Positions 33,996 through 43,938 are shown, counted from the stretch's first letter. The stretch: 64,000 bases of DNA from an uncultured bacterium (GCA_938009275.1 CALLHY010000002.1:33231-97230), one strand, 5' to 3'. Notes: generated from the letters alone by a model not told the origin. Made by a program: numbers and translations.

Positions 33996-36900
33996 TTCAG
34001 CAACAGCATCCTTTTTTGCAGTATTCTGCTATCTATACTCAATCTATATAAGTAAACTCCACTGGCAACTCCTCTTCCCGTATCGTCTTTGCCGTCCCAC
34101 ACAACGCTGAATGTTCCTGCCTGTTTATTGCCCTGAGGCAGGCTTCGCACTTTTTGCCCCTTAACGTTATAGATATCCAAACCAACAGGTGCGGCTTTAG
34201 CAATGCTATACCTGATTGTGGTTTCAGGATTGAAGGGATTGGGATAGTTTTGGAACAGCTCGGTACTAACAGGGCTAACATAGCTGTCACTGGTGCTTAC
34301 TGAACCTGTGGATGCAAAAGAGCCCTGCCGAAGCAGACCACCCCTATAGGTTGTCCAGGGGGCAAGCTGGGAGGAGGAGGCACGGAGATTGTAAACCACA
34401 ACACCATTGGAAAAGCCCAACACCAGTTTGGCTACTCCATTTTCATCAAAATCTATCAAGGTACCCGGATTAGAGCCGTTCAATGTGCTCACGAACGGGT
34501 ATCCCTGTTTGAGGCTACTATCGCTGTTATAGATATATAGGGTGTTATCGTAGCTATGTAGAATTATCTCAAGCTGGGGGTTATCATCCAGATTTGCCAG
34601 CAAGGGCGGACAACTGAAACTTACACCGGTAGAAACAGGGTAGCCTGGCAAATCCACACCGTTCGAACTAAAGACATAAACTGTTCCGCTAAGACTAACT
34701 CCAGCAGCATCAATGCCTATTCCGTCTCCAGTAATATCACCAATGGCAAAGCCTCCAGCAATAGCAGAATCAGTGCTGCGGGTGCTAATAATCTCACCTG
34801 TGGGGCTAACAATGTATATCTGGGTGCTCGTAGAGCATATAATACGGTTATCATGGGTAATAGTAGGCGAACCTGTGATGCTGGAGCCGAGATTCACAGG
34901 GAAGCCCGGGAGTATTGTTCCAGAGCTGTTTACCACAAAGAGATTCCCTGATGATGTTCCGGCAATAATATCCAGGTTCCCATCCCCATTCATATCTGCT
35001 GCGGCAATCTCGCTCTGGAATAGCCCACCGAGACTTACCGGAAAGCCCTGCAATAATGCACCTGTGCTGCTAAGAGCGTAAAGCTTGCCATCCATGCCTC
35101 CGCATAAAATCTCCAGATTGCCGTTGCCATTGATGTCTGCCAATACGGGAGTAATTAAAAATGACGTATCAGGGCGATAACCGGAAAACAGCATGTCACC
35201 TTCAATATTCATGGCATATATATCACCGGTTCTACTTGCGATAACTATATCATCTGCTCCTATGCCGTCTATGTTTCCAACCGAATAGCTGCGATTAATC
35301 AGCAGATCTAGCTCTGAGCTGAAGCTTTGGCTAAGCTCGCCGTCGTTGCCGATTACTGATGCATTACCGAGCGCATCTAAATACAGGATATCCAAACCAG
35401 GTTGATCGTCAAAATTACCTACAACAGGCGCAGATTTACTACCAGTTGAGCTTTCCCAAGGGAAGCGATTGTCTTCCAAAGTAAGCTGTATCTCTACTGT
35501 GAAAGTTCTAATGCCTGTACTTAGCGACGTTATCGGATGTAGGGATTCTATCTCCACCTTTATGTTGTAAATGCCAAAACCCAAGGTTTCCGGAAGCTGA
35601 ATTCGCGAAAACAGATTTGCATCACTCAAAGCTCCCGGGGCTAACTGAGCTATGCTTACACATGGCCCAAGAGCTTCCACTCCCGGAGGAACAGATACAA
35701 TCCTTACCATCACATCATTGGCTGTTCCCCAGCCTGTGGAGTTTCGCACTACGGGATGGAAGCGGATTATCTCTCCAGGATTAATCGTACCATCGTTATC
35801 ACCATCTTCATCGCTAAAACTATAGCTGTTAAGGCTCAGCATTGGCATATTGGCATCCGCCGGTTTTACTGCGATACTGGGATCGCCAAACAGCACCATC
35901 TCATAATAGCACCAACGCATTACGTCACTGGACATGGCTGCGTTTAGATTCTGCGTGCGCGAAAAGCTGAGTGCCTTGCCTAATTCAGGCAGGTCTTGGT
36001 CAAACAGGCCATTAAAGAACTGGCGGTCATAAAACTGTGATGCACCTTCGATGCTCCCCGGCATATACCAGCCGTAGCGTGTGTTACCAATAAAGGCAAA
36101 CAAAGCCCCGCTGGCTGTTACAAAGTGTTCACCCACCGATTCTCCATCACCGGAGGTGCGTTGGTCAAATGCTGCAGGATAGCAGCCTTGACTATACAGA
36201 AAGCCATATTCGCTGTTCTGAAGGTTATTTACACCTGTGGATGATTGCCCAATTAACGAAGTTTCATTGGCATGTCCCATGTGGTTCATCACTCCCGCGC
36301 CGTTATTGATGGCGTTCCAAACTGCTCCCGCGTTATATGTACCTTCTCTTTGGTAAAGAGTATATAAGTTATATTCATCGGGCAGGTATTGGGCTACATC
36401 GTCTTTATAATCTCCGCCCCAGGTTACGGGATTCATGTTCAAATTTTCACCGATAAACAGGGCAAGATTGTTACTAAAGGTATTGGCTTCCACATAGTAT
36501 TTGCTCTTGCGGAATATGTTCTGAAATTCAGACAAAGTCTCTGCTGGAAAACGGCCAACATGCACTTCTGGAATAAGGTCTACATTATCGCTAACTTCAC
36601 CGTATAGATTATTGTTATTTGCGTTCCATGTTCCGTCCAATGCCCCATAATAAAGATCGGTGGGCATTCTGTTGTCCACTGTATCTCCTACACGGCCGAA
36701 GGTGCCACGCTCGGGAACAATCTCATCATCTCCGCCCAATATAACGTATTCAAGCGGGCTTTCGCTATCTGACCATGTTTGGTAGGCATGAGCAATAAAA
36801 TTACGAAGTTTGGCAGCACTATCACTTCCGGTGTAGCTGGATAATATGTCTTCCATGGTAAATATCCCTGTGGATACTCCCATGCTGCTACGCCACTGAG

Positions 36901-37615
36901 CGTATTCGGTAAACCAGTTTTCCCGCTCAGCATTGGTAACTATTATCATCTGTCTGGGCGTGCTGAAGTCAATCAGGCGAGTTGAAGGGCTAATACTACG
37001 ATAGCTGGCAGACTCACGATATCCGGCTATTACATCCGGATTAGCAAGCATTTTGCCAAGGGTGTTTATCGTATCAGTGTTGCGCGTTACAAAAGCGGCT
37101 TGATACTCAGCTTCGGTGCTGCTAAAACTGCTTTGAATGCTTATGAGTGCATTGCTGCTAACCATAATTTCGCGACTGATGGGATTGTAATGATATGGAT
37201 AGAGGTTAAAAATTGCTATTTGATATCCGCGGTAATACTGGGTGCCTAGATAATCATAATCACGGTCAGGGTAAAATCGGTTTTGTAACTCCGGTAATGC
37301 AGGGGTTTTCGCGTCTTCTTGTGTTCTGGGGCTAATGGGTAATTGATGCTGCGCTACTGGGAAGCTGGCGCGATTTCCCGCATTTACCTGCTCACTGAGG
37401 CTAACAGAAACACTTTCCACCTTCTCCCCAAAGGGGATAAGCACACTTACAGGGATATAAGGCAACATCGGACTACCCGGCTCTATCATGATGGAGCTAT
37501 TATTTGTGCTTCTATCATTTTGCCAGCCGTATGGGTCTATCTCAACGGATATTTCAATCGCGGTTAAGCAGGCTATTAAGCTTAACCAAAGTGTGATAAG
37601 GACTATCTTATTCAT
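33992..37615 (-). CDS. secreted C25 (gingipain-like) cysteine protease with FG-GAP repeats and FlgD-like C-terminus
   Basis: 1207 residues from the ATG at 37615 (a TTG six codons earlier lacks support). A signal peptide (about 1-19) is followed by a propeptide, then the C25 catalytic domain: His448 in MNHMGHAN and Cys478 in SQGC. Then come an Ig-like or CARDB-type module (about 585-690), and a run of VCBS/FG-GAP-like repeats (about 700-1060, for example DMNGDGNLDIIAG). The last 95 residues are a FlgD-like sorting domain (YPNPFNPETTIRYSI ... VWDGKDDTGR ... SGVYLYRL), typical of type IX secretion cargo. It leads a nine-gene string. Confidence 0.9.
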   Translation of the reverse strand: MNKIVLITLWLSLIACLTAIEISVEIDPYGWQNDRSTNNSSIMIEPGSPMLPYIPVSVLIPFGEKVESVSVSLSEQVNAGNRASFPVAQHQLPISPRTQEDAKTPALPELQNRFYPDRDYDYLGTQYYRGYQIAIFNLYPYHYNPISREIMVSSNALISIQSSFSSTEAEYQAAFVTRNTDTINTLGKMLANPDVIAGYRESASYRSISPSTRLIDFSTPRQMIIVTNAERENWFTEYAQWRSSMGVSTGIFTMEDILSSYTGSDSAAKLRNFIAHAYQTWSDSESPLEYVILGGDDEIVPERGTFGRVGDTVDNRMPTDLYYGALDGTWNANNNNLYGEVSDNVDLIPEVHVGRFPAETLSEFQNIFRKSKYYVEANTFSNNLALFIGENLNMNPVTWGGDYKDDVAQYLPDEYNLYTLYQREGTYNAGAVWNAINNGAGVMNHMGHANETSLIGQSSTGVNNLQNSEYGFLYSQGCYPAAFDQRTSGDGESVGEHFVTASGALFAFIGNTRYGWYMPGSIEGASQFYDRQFFNGLFDQDLPELGKALSFSRTQNLNAAMSSDVMRWCYYEMVLFGDPSIAVKPADANMPMLSLNSYSFSDEDGDNDGTINPGEIIRFHPVVRNSTGWGTANDVMVRIVSVPPGVEALGPCVSIAQLAPGALSDANLFSRIQLPETLGFGIYNIKVEIESLHPITSLSTGIRTFTVEIQLTLEDNRFPWESSTGSKSAPVVGNFDDQPGLDILYLDALGNASVIGNDGELSQSFSSELDLLINRSYSVGNIDGIGADDIVIASRTGDIYAMNIEGDMLFSGYRPDTSFLITPVLADINGNGNLEILCGGMDGKLYALSSTGALLQGFPVSLGGLFQSEIAAADMNGDGNLDIIAGTSSGNLFVVNSSGTILPGFPVNLGSSITGSPTITHDNRIICSTSTQIYIVSPTGEIISTRSTDSAIAGGFAIGDITGDGIGIDAAGVSLSGTVYVFSSNGVDLPGYPVSTGVSFSCPPLLANLDDNPQLEIILHSYDNTLYIYNSDSSLKQGYPFVSTLNGSNPGTLIDFDENGVAKLVLGFSNGVVVYNLRASSSQLAPWTTYRGGLLRQGSFASTGSVSTSDSYVSPVSTELFQNYPNPFNPETTIRYSIAKAAPVGLDIYNVKGQKVRSLPQGNKQAGTFSVVWDGKDDTGRGVASGVYLYRLSIDSRILQKRMLLLK

Positions 37616-37667
37616 TATTGTAACCGCTTTCAAGTTTATTGCTTACTGCATAGAGCAAGACTCGTTC

Positions 37668-37696
37668 CTCTATCACGGATTTGTGATATCCGTCAA
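37668..37696 (-). promoter_or_regulatory. candidate promoter with palindromic spacer upstream of C25 gene
   Basis: On the minus strand TTGACG (37691-37696) can act as -35. The spacer contains the inverted repeat ACGGAT (37675-37680) / ATCCGT (37688-37693) with an overlapping ATCAC/GTGAT. The -10 element is poor. An operator between -35 and -10 is possible. Confidence 0.3.
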
Positions 37697-37796
37697 GATA
37701 TTTCAGTGTATGGGCACATTTAGAATAGTGATTATACACTTCGATTAATCAAATATAGCCTGAAAGAGGGGAGATTAGTACTAAAACCCAGTAGAA

Positions 37797-40556
37797 CTAA
37801 GCCACCGGGAAATACAACTCTGCATCAGTACCAAGGTTGGGCACAGAACTTATTTTAAAATACCCCTTGTATCTGGTGATCAAAGCCAGCACCATGGGTA
37901 TTCCTAAGCCGGTTCCCTTATCCTTGGTGGTAAAATACGGAAGAAATACCTTGTTCAAAGTGTCCGCGTCCATACCTGGACCGTTGTCGATTATGTTTAC
38001 CTTCACGTATTTCCCGGGAGTTAGAGGCATTTCTGTATTATTGGCTATGTCAATTGTTCTTGCCCGAACCAGTAGTTTTCCTCCATTGGTCATGGCTTGG
38101 GCTGCATTGATAACCAGATTGGCTATTATCTGGTTCACTATCCCATCCGCAAGCTTCACTGGCGGTAAGTCTTCCTGCAAGTCATAGTCTTCTTCTATGC
38201 CGGATTTGTATAAAGCCATATGTGTCACTTGTTTCAGGGTTGTTTGTAGCATAGAATTCCCTTCTACACGATCCGCATTTTTATCCAGCATATACAGCTG
38301 TTCGGCAATTGCCTTTCCCTGCATGATGTATTTCTCGGTGTCGCTTAATCTCTTGCTGGCTTTGGGGTTATCTGCAACCGAAAGTTTTGCCAGGCCGATA
38401 CTGCTCATCACGGTGCTCAGGAGATTATTAAAGTCATGCGCCATACCAGCAGCAAGATAACCCAGGGCTTCTTGTCGCTCCATCTTCATTCTTTCCGATT
38501 CTATCTGCAGTCGTTCGCTAATATCCCTAAAAACAATTACATTCCCTCTATCGTTACGGTTATTGTCGTAAAGCTTGGATACGCATATCTCAATGGGAAC
38601 TATGCTGTTCTGTTTGGTTTTTATATAGAGGGTGTTCTTTTTGCAGTTGTGCTGCAGGTTATCTAAAACAGAGCCACAGCAAATGCTGTCTCCACTTACT
38701 GTAACCAAATGAAGTACTTCGTTTAACGGCAAGCCAGCCATCTCAGTATTAGTGATTCCCAGAATGGACGAGGCAACAGGATTGGCAATTTCAATCCTTT
38801 CGTCTTTGCCTACGGTTAGTACCGCGTCTCCAATGCTATTTAGAGTTAAGCTAAGCTTCTCAGTTGTCTCATCCAGTTTAATTCCTTTTTTTATCTTTAA
38901 TGTGGATGTCCCAATCAATGCCGACAGGTTCCTTATTTTCAGCATACGGCTCTCATTTAGGCTCATCTGTCCTGAGTCAAACAGAAACATCTGAAATCCA
39001 CAAAGCTGGTCTTTGTCCATAAAAGGAATACCAATGATATACATATCAGCGCTTTGAACCAGGTTCTCTAATATGTTGCCATCTACTATCTTGGGATATT
39101 TCTGGATATGAGTTGCATGCAAATCATTTGTTGTAAATGTTCTAACCTCTTCAGGTGTTAGAACGAAAACATCCTTTTTACAAAAAATCTCAAACAGACT
39201 TGGGCATCGGTCTTTAGCTATTATGTCAGGAATTTCGGCAATCATTTTTGCCCTATCTTTGGACTTCCACTGGTTGATCAATACAAAATCACCAGAGTCG
39301 GGTTCCAATTCATATTGAGCAATCGAGGAAGCGTTAGTAAATTTGCCAATCAGATTGCAAGCATTGGCATGCAAAATAGCAAAGTCAGTCGTTTCCATCG
39401 TTATGTACATCGAAGATAGCTCTGCAGTTAGCTTCTCGTAAGCCATTTGGTGCTGAATCTCGCTTAAAGACATGGATAACTTCTCTGTTACAGAATTGAA
39501 GGCATCACCAAGGTTGCCAAGTTCATTGCTGTTTTCTGAGTTAAGCCGTATATCCCAATCTCCATTTTTTATCTTGTCTGCTGCGTTAACTAGCTCATTC
39601 AAAGGGAAGCTGATATTGTTGTAGATAGCCCTCACGCTAATAATCCCAATTAGTATTGCACTTCCCAAAGCAATCAGCATTAGAGCTATGTTCTTCCACA
39701 AATTCTTGAGTAGCGACGTAAGGGGATACTCTATCACCAAAAACCATTGTGCCGCTTTTACCACTCTGAAACTTGAGATCATTATCTTTTTATCTATTCC
39801 CCGATAGTATTTTGGAGATGAGTTGTTTAGAAAATAGAAATAGTCTTTGCTCATGTGGGTTTGTGGCTGGATAGTGGCTGAAGCAAAGTTTGAAGCCAAT
39901 ATGCTGTTCTTTTCGTCTATCACATAGGCATAGCCATATTGCTCAAGAGAGATAGACTTTATGTTCACCGCCATGTAGCTTAGATCGATAACTGCATAAG
40001 CAACACGTACCACTTCGCCATTTACATCAATCACGGGGATATAGATATTCAGCATAGGCACATCATTGTAATAAAAAACCTTTCCGATATAGTCTGCCTT
40101 GCTATTAACCGTTTTTGTAAAAACACTGCTCTCCAGGATGGGGTCTAATCCACCAGCGCTATCTCTTGATACACTAAATGCCTCGCTTTGGTCATTATGA
40201 AACAAACTTATGCTGTGGATGGCGAAGTATTTGCTCATTAGCAAGCCATATACTTCTTCCATCATCTCGTCGGTGGCATCTTGCCCCCAGCCAAGCTTGG
40301 AAGCATTTCGCAGGGCATCCAAATGATTACTCATCCAGAACGTTAATTCATTGGCATGCAAGTTCATTTTTGATAGCTGGTTATCCATCAAGAGGCTGGT
40401 GTAGCTACTCCAGAACAGCATTCCCAGGAAGTAGCTTGTTAAGATCACGCATAATAGCGAAATGGCTATCACACCGTATTGAAGCTGTTTCGATAATGGC
40501 AGTCTGCGCATTATACTGAATCTTGGATAGCTGCTATTTGTCTTCAATCGCGTCAC
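37797..40556 (-). CDS. membrane sensor histidine kinase with extracellular sensor, HAMP, GAF-like and PAS domains
   Basis: Up to 919 residues. Order: membrane helix at about 27-50, a large periplasmic sensor (about 55-280, dCache-like), second helix at about 287-312, HAMP (about 310-365), GAF-like region (about 375-560), PAS (about 575-690), histidine box with H707 in MAHDFNNLL, and an ATPase domain with N-box near N817 and G-boxes DNGPGMD and GTGLGIP. There is no receiver domain and no response regulator gene nearby. The start is uncertain: GTG at 40556 overlaps the preceding gene by 23 bases; ATG at 40511 also fits. It is coupled to a BMP-type lipoprotein, which may present a ligand. Confidence 0.85.
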   Translation of the reverse strand: MTRLKTNSSYPRFSIMRRLPLSKQLQYGVIAISLLCVILTSYFLGMLFWSSYTSLLMDNQLSKMNLHANELTFWMSNHLDALRNASKLGWGQDATDEMMEEVYGLLMSKYFAIHSISLFHNDQSEAFSVSRDSAGGLDPILESSVFTKTVNSKADYIGKVFYYNDVPMLNIYIPVIDVNGEVVRVAYAVIDLSYMAVNIKSISLEQYGYAYVIDEKNSILASNFASATIQPQTHMSKDYFYFLNNSSPKYYRGIDKKIMISSFRVVKAAQWFLVIEYPLTSLLKNLWKNIALMLIALGSAILIGIISVRAIYNNISFPLNELVNAADKIKNGDWDIRLNSENSNELGNLGDAFNSVTEKLSMSLSEIQHQMAYEKLTAELSSMYITMETTDFAILHANACNLIGKFTNASSIAQYELEPDSGDFVLINQWKSKDRAKMIAEIPDIIAKDRCPSLFEIFCKKDVFVLTPEEVRTFTTNDLHATHIQKYPKIVDGNILENLVQSADMYIIGIPFMDKDQLCGFQMFLFDSGQMSLNESRMLKIRNLSALIGTSTLKIKKGIKLDETTEKLSLTLNSIGDAVLTVGKDERIEIANPVASSILGITNTEMAGLPLNEVLHLVTVSGDSICCGSVLDNLQHNCKKNTLYIKTKQNSIVPIEICVSKLYDNNRNDRGNVIVFRDISERLQIESERMKMERQEALGYLAAGMAHDFNNLLSTVMSSIGLAKLSVADNPKASKRLSDTEKYIMQGKAIAEQLYMLDKNADRVEGNSMLQTTLKQVTHMALYKSGIEEDYDLQEDLPPVKLADGIVNQIIANLVINAAQAMTNGGKLLVRARTIDIANNTEMPLTPGKYVKVNIIDNGPGMDADTLNKVFLPYFTTKDKGTGLGIPMVLALITRYKGYFKISSVPNLGTDAELYFPVA

Positions 40557-41517
40557 CCTTTAATCCTGCTACTTCCCGATACACTTCATCGAAGATCTCT
40601 TTTTGAGCTTTGGTAATAGCTCCACGCAAAGGGGCTAACTCGGTGGCCTTGTCTGCCATGCCAAAGCGCTGCAATCCACCTTGCCATTGCCCTTTTAGCA
40701 TTTGCTCGATAGCATGCCCGAAGATAACGTCATAATTCACAATAACAGAGGTTAACACCCATCCTGGAGCCTTGGAATATTGATCTTCAATGCTCCTGAT
40801 GGTCATCATTTTGTGTGCCTTTCCCCATCTATATACATCATTTCCTGCCGCCCCACAGTTCACAAACATCACATCTATGTCAAATTTCTTCATTGATGAA
40901 GCTGCGTCTAATGCAAGCTTTCGCTCGTCAGATTTAATGATGGAGGTGTGGCAATAGACACGTGAATTCACCCGCTTAGCTCCATCAATAAAGGAATTCA
41001 CTTCTTCCATCTTTTGGGGGGATAAGTAATCAACAATAATTCCGATCTTACCCGTTTTGGTCTTCAAGCCGGCTATTACACCCGCAAGATAATGATGGCT
41101 GGTTTGGAAGTTCAGAGCTCCCAGATTGTCAAAACTGCCCGGGAAGTGACCAATATAAGCAGATTTAATCTCTGGATTTGCCGTGGAAATGTCTATAAGC
41201 GTGGGGAGGGTTTGAGAGTCTATGCCCAAAACAAAGTTGTATTTGCTTCCGGATTCTGTAATAACTGACCTGGTTGATCCTGATTTCACATTTTCTACAT
41301 AATCAATCTGGATTTTTAACCTTCTGGATAGTCGCTGCAATGATTCAAAACATCGCTGGTTCATGCTTGCATCTTCGTAGCTACCGGGTGCTAAAACCAA
41401 AAATCTAAAAGGCAAGTAAGCTGATTTATCCGGCTGCTCTTCCTTCTGGCATCCCGCCATGACAATAAGCAAGAAAACTACTGCTATTCGAAAATACTGC
41501 TTATTTCCTCCACTCAC
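40534..41517 (-). CDS. BMP-family substrate-binding lipoprotein
   Basis: 327 residues. The lipobox is VMAGC near residue 23. The mature part has the two-lobed fold of the BMP/PnrA group that binds nucleosides or similar ligands (for example FVLGIDSQTL, IGHFPGS, GIIVDYLSPQKMEEVNSFIDGAK). No permease or ATPase genes are close, and the next gene is a sensor kinase whose start overlaps this stop. So a role as a ligand-presenting protein for that kinase is inferred. The start is GTG; GGAGG lies within codons 2-4 rather than upstream, which is unusual and leaves the start uncertain. Confidence 0.8.
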   Translation of the reverse strand: MSGGNKQYFRIAVVFLLIVMAGCQKEEQPDKSAYLPFRFLVLAPGSYEDASMNQRCFESLQRLSRRLKIQIDYVENVKSGSTRSVITESGSKYNFVLGIDSQTLPTLIDISTANPEIKSAYIGHFPGSFDNLGALNFQTSHHYLAGVIAGLKTKTGKIGIIVDYLSPQKMEEVNSFIDGAKRVNSRVYCHTSIIKSDERKLALDAASSMKKFDIDVMFVNCGAAGNDVYRWGKAHKMMTIRSIEDQYSKAPGWVLTSVIVNYDVIFGHAIEQMLKGQWQGGLQRFGMADKATELAPLRGAITKAQKEIFDEVYREVAGLKGDAIEDK

Positions 41518-41920
41518 CAGATCCTAAGGCAAGCAGTCCACTCATGTTTTTATACCTTTGGCAAGCTAATTCTACTGTATAGATAGTGTCAAGATAAATC
41601 TCCTTGTCTCATCCCCCCGTTTATCAGACATTGATTATCATACATCATTCATAATAAGACCCTTCTCTAAAAGAACTTTCGCACTAACCCATAAACCCTT
41701 CTCCCTTCTCTTATAGACTTCTCTTGTTTTATCCAGGTGGTCTTTCCTGATCGAATTCTGTTGCCAATGTGCACAAGAAATTCTGCGGCATATAATTGTA
41801 ACGCGGATTGAGATGCTCCCATTTTTCCGCTTTGATTCAATAGAAACCTGAATATCTTATAAACAAAAAGCGTTACCAACAATATAAAAAAAAGGTTGAC
41901 TCACCTTTCGGAGATGAAAA
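41518..41920. other. 403-bp divergent intergenic gap
   Basis: No supported gene is seen. A 71-codon open frame on the minus strand (41667-41882) has no family match and no good ribosome-binding site. TTGACT at 41896-41901 lies too close to the start of the plus-strand gene to be its -35. Promoters for the lipoprotein (minus) and the MORN-type gene (plus) must lie here. Confidence 0.6.
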
Positions 41921-42487
41921 ATGTGTCCTCAAGAGCATCTTTACTCAGGCTCGGATCCCCGTGGCGCAGATACCCCCTTTAAGGGAGGGTTTGCTCGGTT
42001 ACTGCCACTTGTGCTAATAATTGTTTTTACCCTTGCAATCGGTTCTGTCCTCGCCCAAAACATGAGTGAGGAATACCTGTTTGCCAAGAATTGGAACGCC
42101 CCTGATGAAGCTGTTTTATACCGTGAGCTGAAGCAGGAAGATGGTATTTATCTTTTCAAGGGTAAAGCCTTTAGCGGAATAGCCATCGAGCAGTTTAGCC
42201 CCACCCAGCTTTCGCGGGCAGTTACTTTGCATCAGGGAAAGCAAAGCGGACTGATGCTAATGTGGTATCCCGATGGAAGCCCCCAGATGAGTGCCACGTA
42301 TCGGGATGGTATATTGCACGGTAGATTTTTGGGCTGGTATCATAGCGGAGGCGTGATCTACGATATGGTAATAAACCAAGGCACCTACGCTGGTGATAAC
42401 ATGGCTCAAAGTGATGATGGCAGAGACGATGGCGACAGAGAAGATTTGGAGAGAGAAGGACCAGATAATGACCAAAGCAAAGAATAG
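41921..42487 (+). CDS. secreted protein with MORN/YwqK-like repeats
   Basis: 188 residues. GGAG is seven bases before the ATG. After about 25 unusual leading residues comes a hydrophobic signal (LLPLVLIIVFTLAIGSVLA). The mature part has MORN-like repeats of the YwqK type: GKQSGLMLMWYPDGSPQMSATYRDGILHGRFLGWYHSGG. Then a tail of Asp, Glu and Arg (SDDGRDDGDREDLEREG). Function unknown; such repeats often mediate binding. The tail overlaps the panB start by 20 bases. Confidence 0.7.
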   Translation: MCPQEHLYSGSDPRGADTPFKGGFARLLPLVLIIVFTLAIGSVLAQNMSEEYLFAKNWNAPDEAVLYRELKQEDGIYLFKGKAFSGIAIEQFSPTQLSRAVTLHQGKQSGLMLMWYPDGSPQMSATYRDGILHGRFLGWYHSGGVIYDMVINQGTYAGDNMAQSDDGRDDGDREDLEREGPDNDQSKE

Positions 42488-43295
42488 TGCGCTTACCAGT
42501 GCTGCTTTCATTCAGATGAAGCAAAGCGGCATCAGGATAAGCATGATAACTGCCTATGATTATTCTATGGCAAAATGCGTAGCAAACAGCAATGCCGATG
42601 TTATTCTCGTTGGCGATAGCCTGGGAATGGTGGTTTTGGGCTATAACACCACATTGCAAGTTAGCATGGATGACATGATTTATCACAGTGCTGCTGTGAG
42701 GCGTGGTGCTCCTGATTCGTTTATTATAACAGATTTGCCATATCTAAGCTACCACCTGAGCGATAAAGATACCAAGCAAAATGCTGCACGCTTGCTGCTT
42801 GAAGGCAAAGCTGATGCGGTAAAGCTGGAGGGCGGAACTGCTTCACGGCTGTCTGCCATCCGTGCCATCGTGGACATCGAGATACCGGTGTGTGCGCATT
42901 TGGGTTTAACTCCGCAGTCAGTACACCGCTTTGGTGGCTATAAGGTTCAGGGCAAAAGCCCGGAAGAACACGAGGAGATATTAATCCAAGCCAAGGCCGT
43001 AGAGCAGGCGGGGGCGTTTATGCTGGTGCTGGAAGGTATCCCCGAAGAGCTGGGCAAGATAATAAGCGAAAGTGTATCAATTCCCACAATCGGGATTGGC
43101 GCAGGAAGATTTACCGATGGGCAAGTACTGGTGTATCACGACCTGCTGGGGTATTCAGACATGAAACCTAAGTTCGTAAAACACTATGCCAGTTTAAATA
43201 GCACCATCACCGATGCTATCAACAGCTACTGTGCGGAAGTGGTTGACGGCAGCTTTCCCTCCGAACAGCACATTTATTACCCGATAAAGCAATAA
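42468..43295 (+). CDS. panB: PanB, 3-methyl-2-oxobutanoate hydroxymethyltransferase
   Basis: First step of pantothenate synthesis: adds a hydroxymethyl group from methylene-THF to ketoisovalerate. ATG at 42468 is used because GAAGGA lies seven bases upstream; earlier in-frame starts fall inside the previous gene. 275 residues. Family blocks: ITAYDYSMAK, LVGDSLGMVVLGY, TDLPYLSY, AVKLEGG, HLGLTPQS, and PTIGIGAG. No panC or panD is near; its neighbour is the porX cluster. Confidence 0.94.
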   Translation: MTKAKNSALTSAAFIQMKQSGIRISMITAYDYSMAKCVANSNADVILVGDSLGMVVLGYNTTLQVSMDDMIYHSAAVRRGAPDSFIITDLPYLSYHLSDKDTKQNAARLLLEGKADAVKLEGGTASRLSAIRAIVDIEIPVCAHLGLTPQSVHRFGGYKVQGKSPEEHEEILIQAKAVEQAGAFMLVLEGIPEELGKIISESVSIPTIGIGAGRFTDGQVLVYHDLLGYSDMKPKFVKHYASLNSTITDAINSYCAEVVDGSFPSEQHIYYPIKQ

Positions 43296-43315
43296 ATTGA
43301 AAGGATATTTTTAAC

Positions 43316-43933
43316 ATGAAGAATAGCAAGTATGCCGAAAACATGAGTCCCGATGAGAAATTTAGCGCAGTAGCCAACCTGAAAGATCAACTGGAAGACA
43401 ACTTTATCAGCTTGGGTCAGTTGCTGTCTGAGATAAAGCGCTCCAAGCTTTTCCTGTTTAAGGGCTATGAGAAGTTTAAAGACTTTGTGGAAGCTGAGTA
43501 TCAGCTATCCTCCAGCCTTGCCGGCAAGCTGGTCACTACCTTCGACTTATTTATAGAAGAGATGGACATTGCCGAAAACGAGGTAAAGGAAATTGGCTTC
43601 GATAGACTACAGATGATAAAGCCATTTATGCAAAAAGCAGACTGGAAAGAGCGCGACGAATGGGTGCACAAGGCAGAAGAGATGCCCACCAAAGACCTGC
43701 GTGACCACATTAAAGAGCTAAAAAAACAAGAAAAAGAAGCCGATCTGGACATCAAAGAAGTCTATATCGAGCAATATATGGAGAAGATGATTTCATGGTT
43801 CAATTGTTCCCGCAAAGAGCTTAACTTCAAGCTCGCCCTGTATTTTCAGGATGCAGACCTGGACGAGATTAAAAAGGTCGTCAAAGAGCGTCAACGCATA
43901 TTTGAACAATCAACCCAAAACGACAAGGAGTAA
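43316..43933 (+). CDS. unknown protein, all-helical, upstream of porX
   Basis: 205 residues, cytoplasmic, highly charged. An N-terminal segment (GQLLSEIKRSKLFLFKGYEKFKDFVEAEYQLSSSLAGKLVTTFDLF) resembles a helix-turn-helix fold seen in some phage and plasmid proteins; a coiled coil follows at about 115-145 (DLRDHIKELKKQEKEADL). No family was recognised. The stop overlaps the GTAATG region of porX, so both are translated together. It could be a DNA-binding partner of the PorX regulator; this is speculative. Confidence 0.65.
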   Translation: MKNSKYAENMSPDEKFSAVANLKDQLEDNFISLGQLLSEIKRSKLFLFKGYEKFKDFVEAEYQLSSSLAGKLVTTFDLFIEEMDIAENEVKEIGFDRLQMIKPFMQKADWKERDEWVHKAEEMPTKDLRDHIKELKKQEKEADLDIKEVYIEQYMEKMISWFNCSRKELNFKLALYFQDADLDEIKKVVKERQRIFEQSTQNDKE

Positions 43934-43938
43934 TGCTC

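Noticed and set aside
41667..41882. 71-codon open frame on the minus strand
   Set aside because: No recognisable domain, no ribosome-binding site; left as non-coding within the divergent gap.
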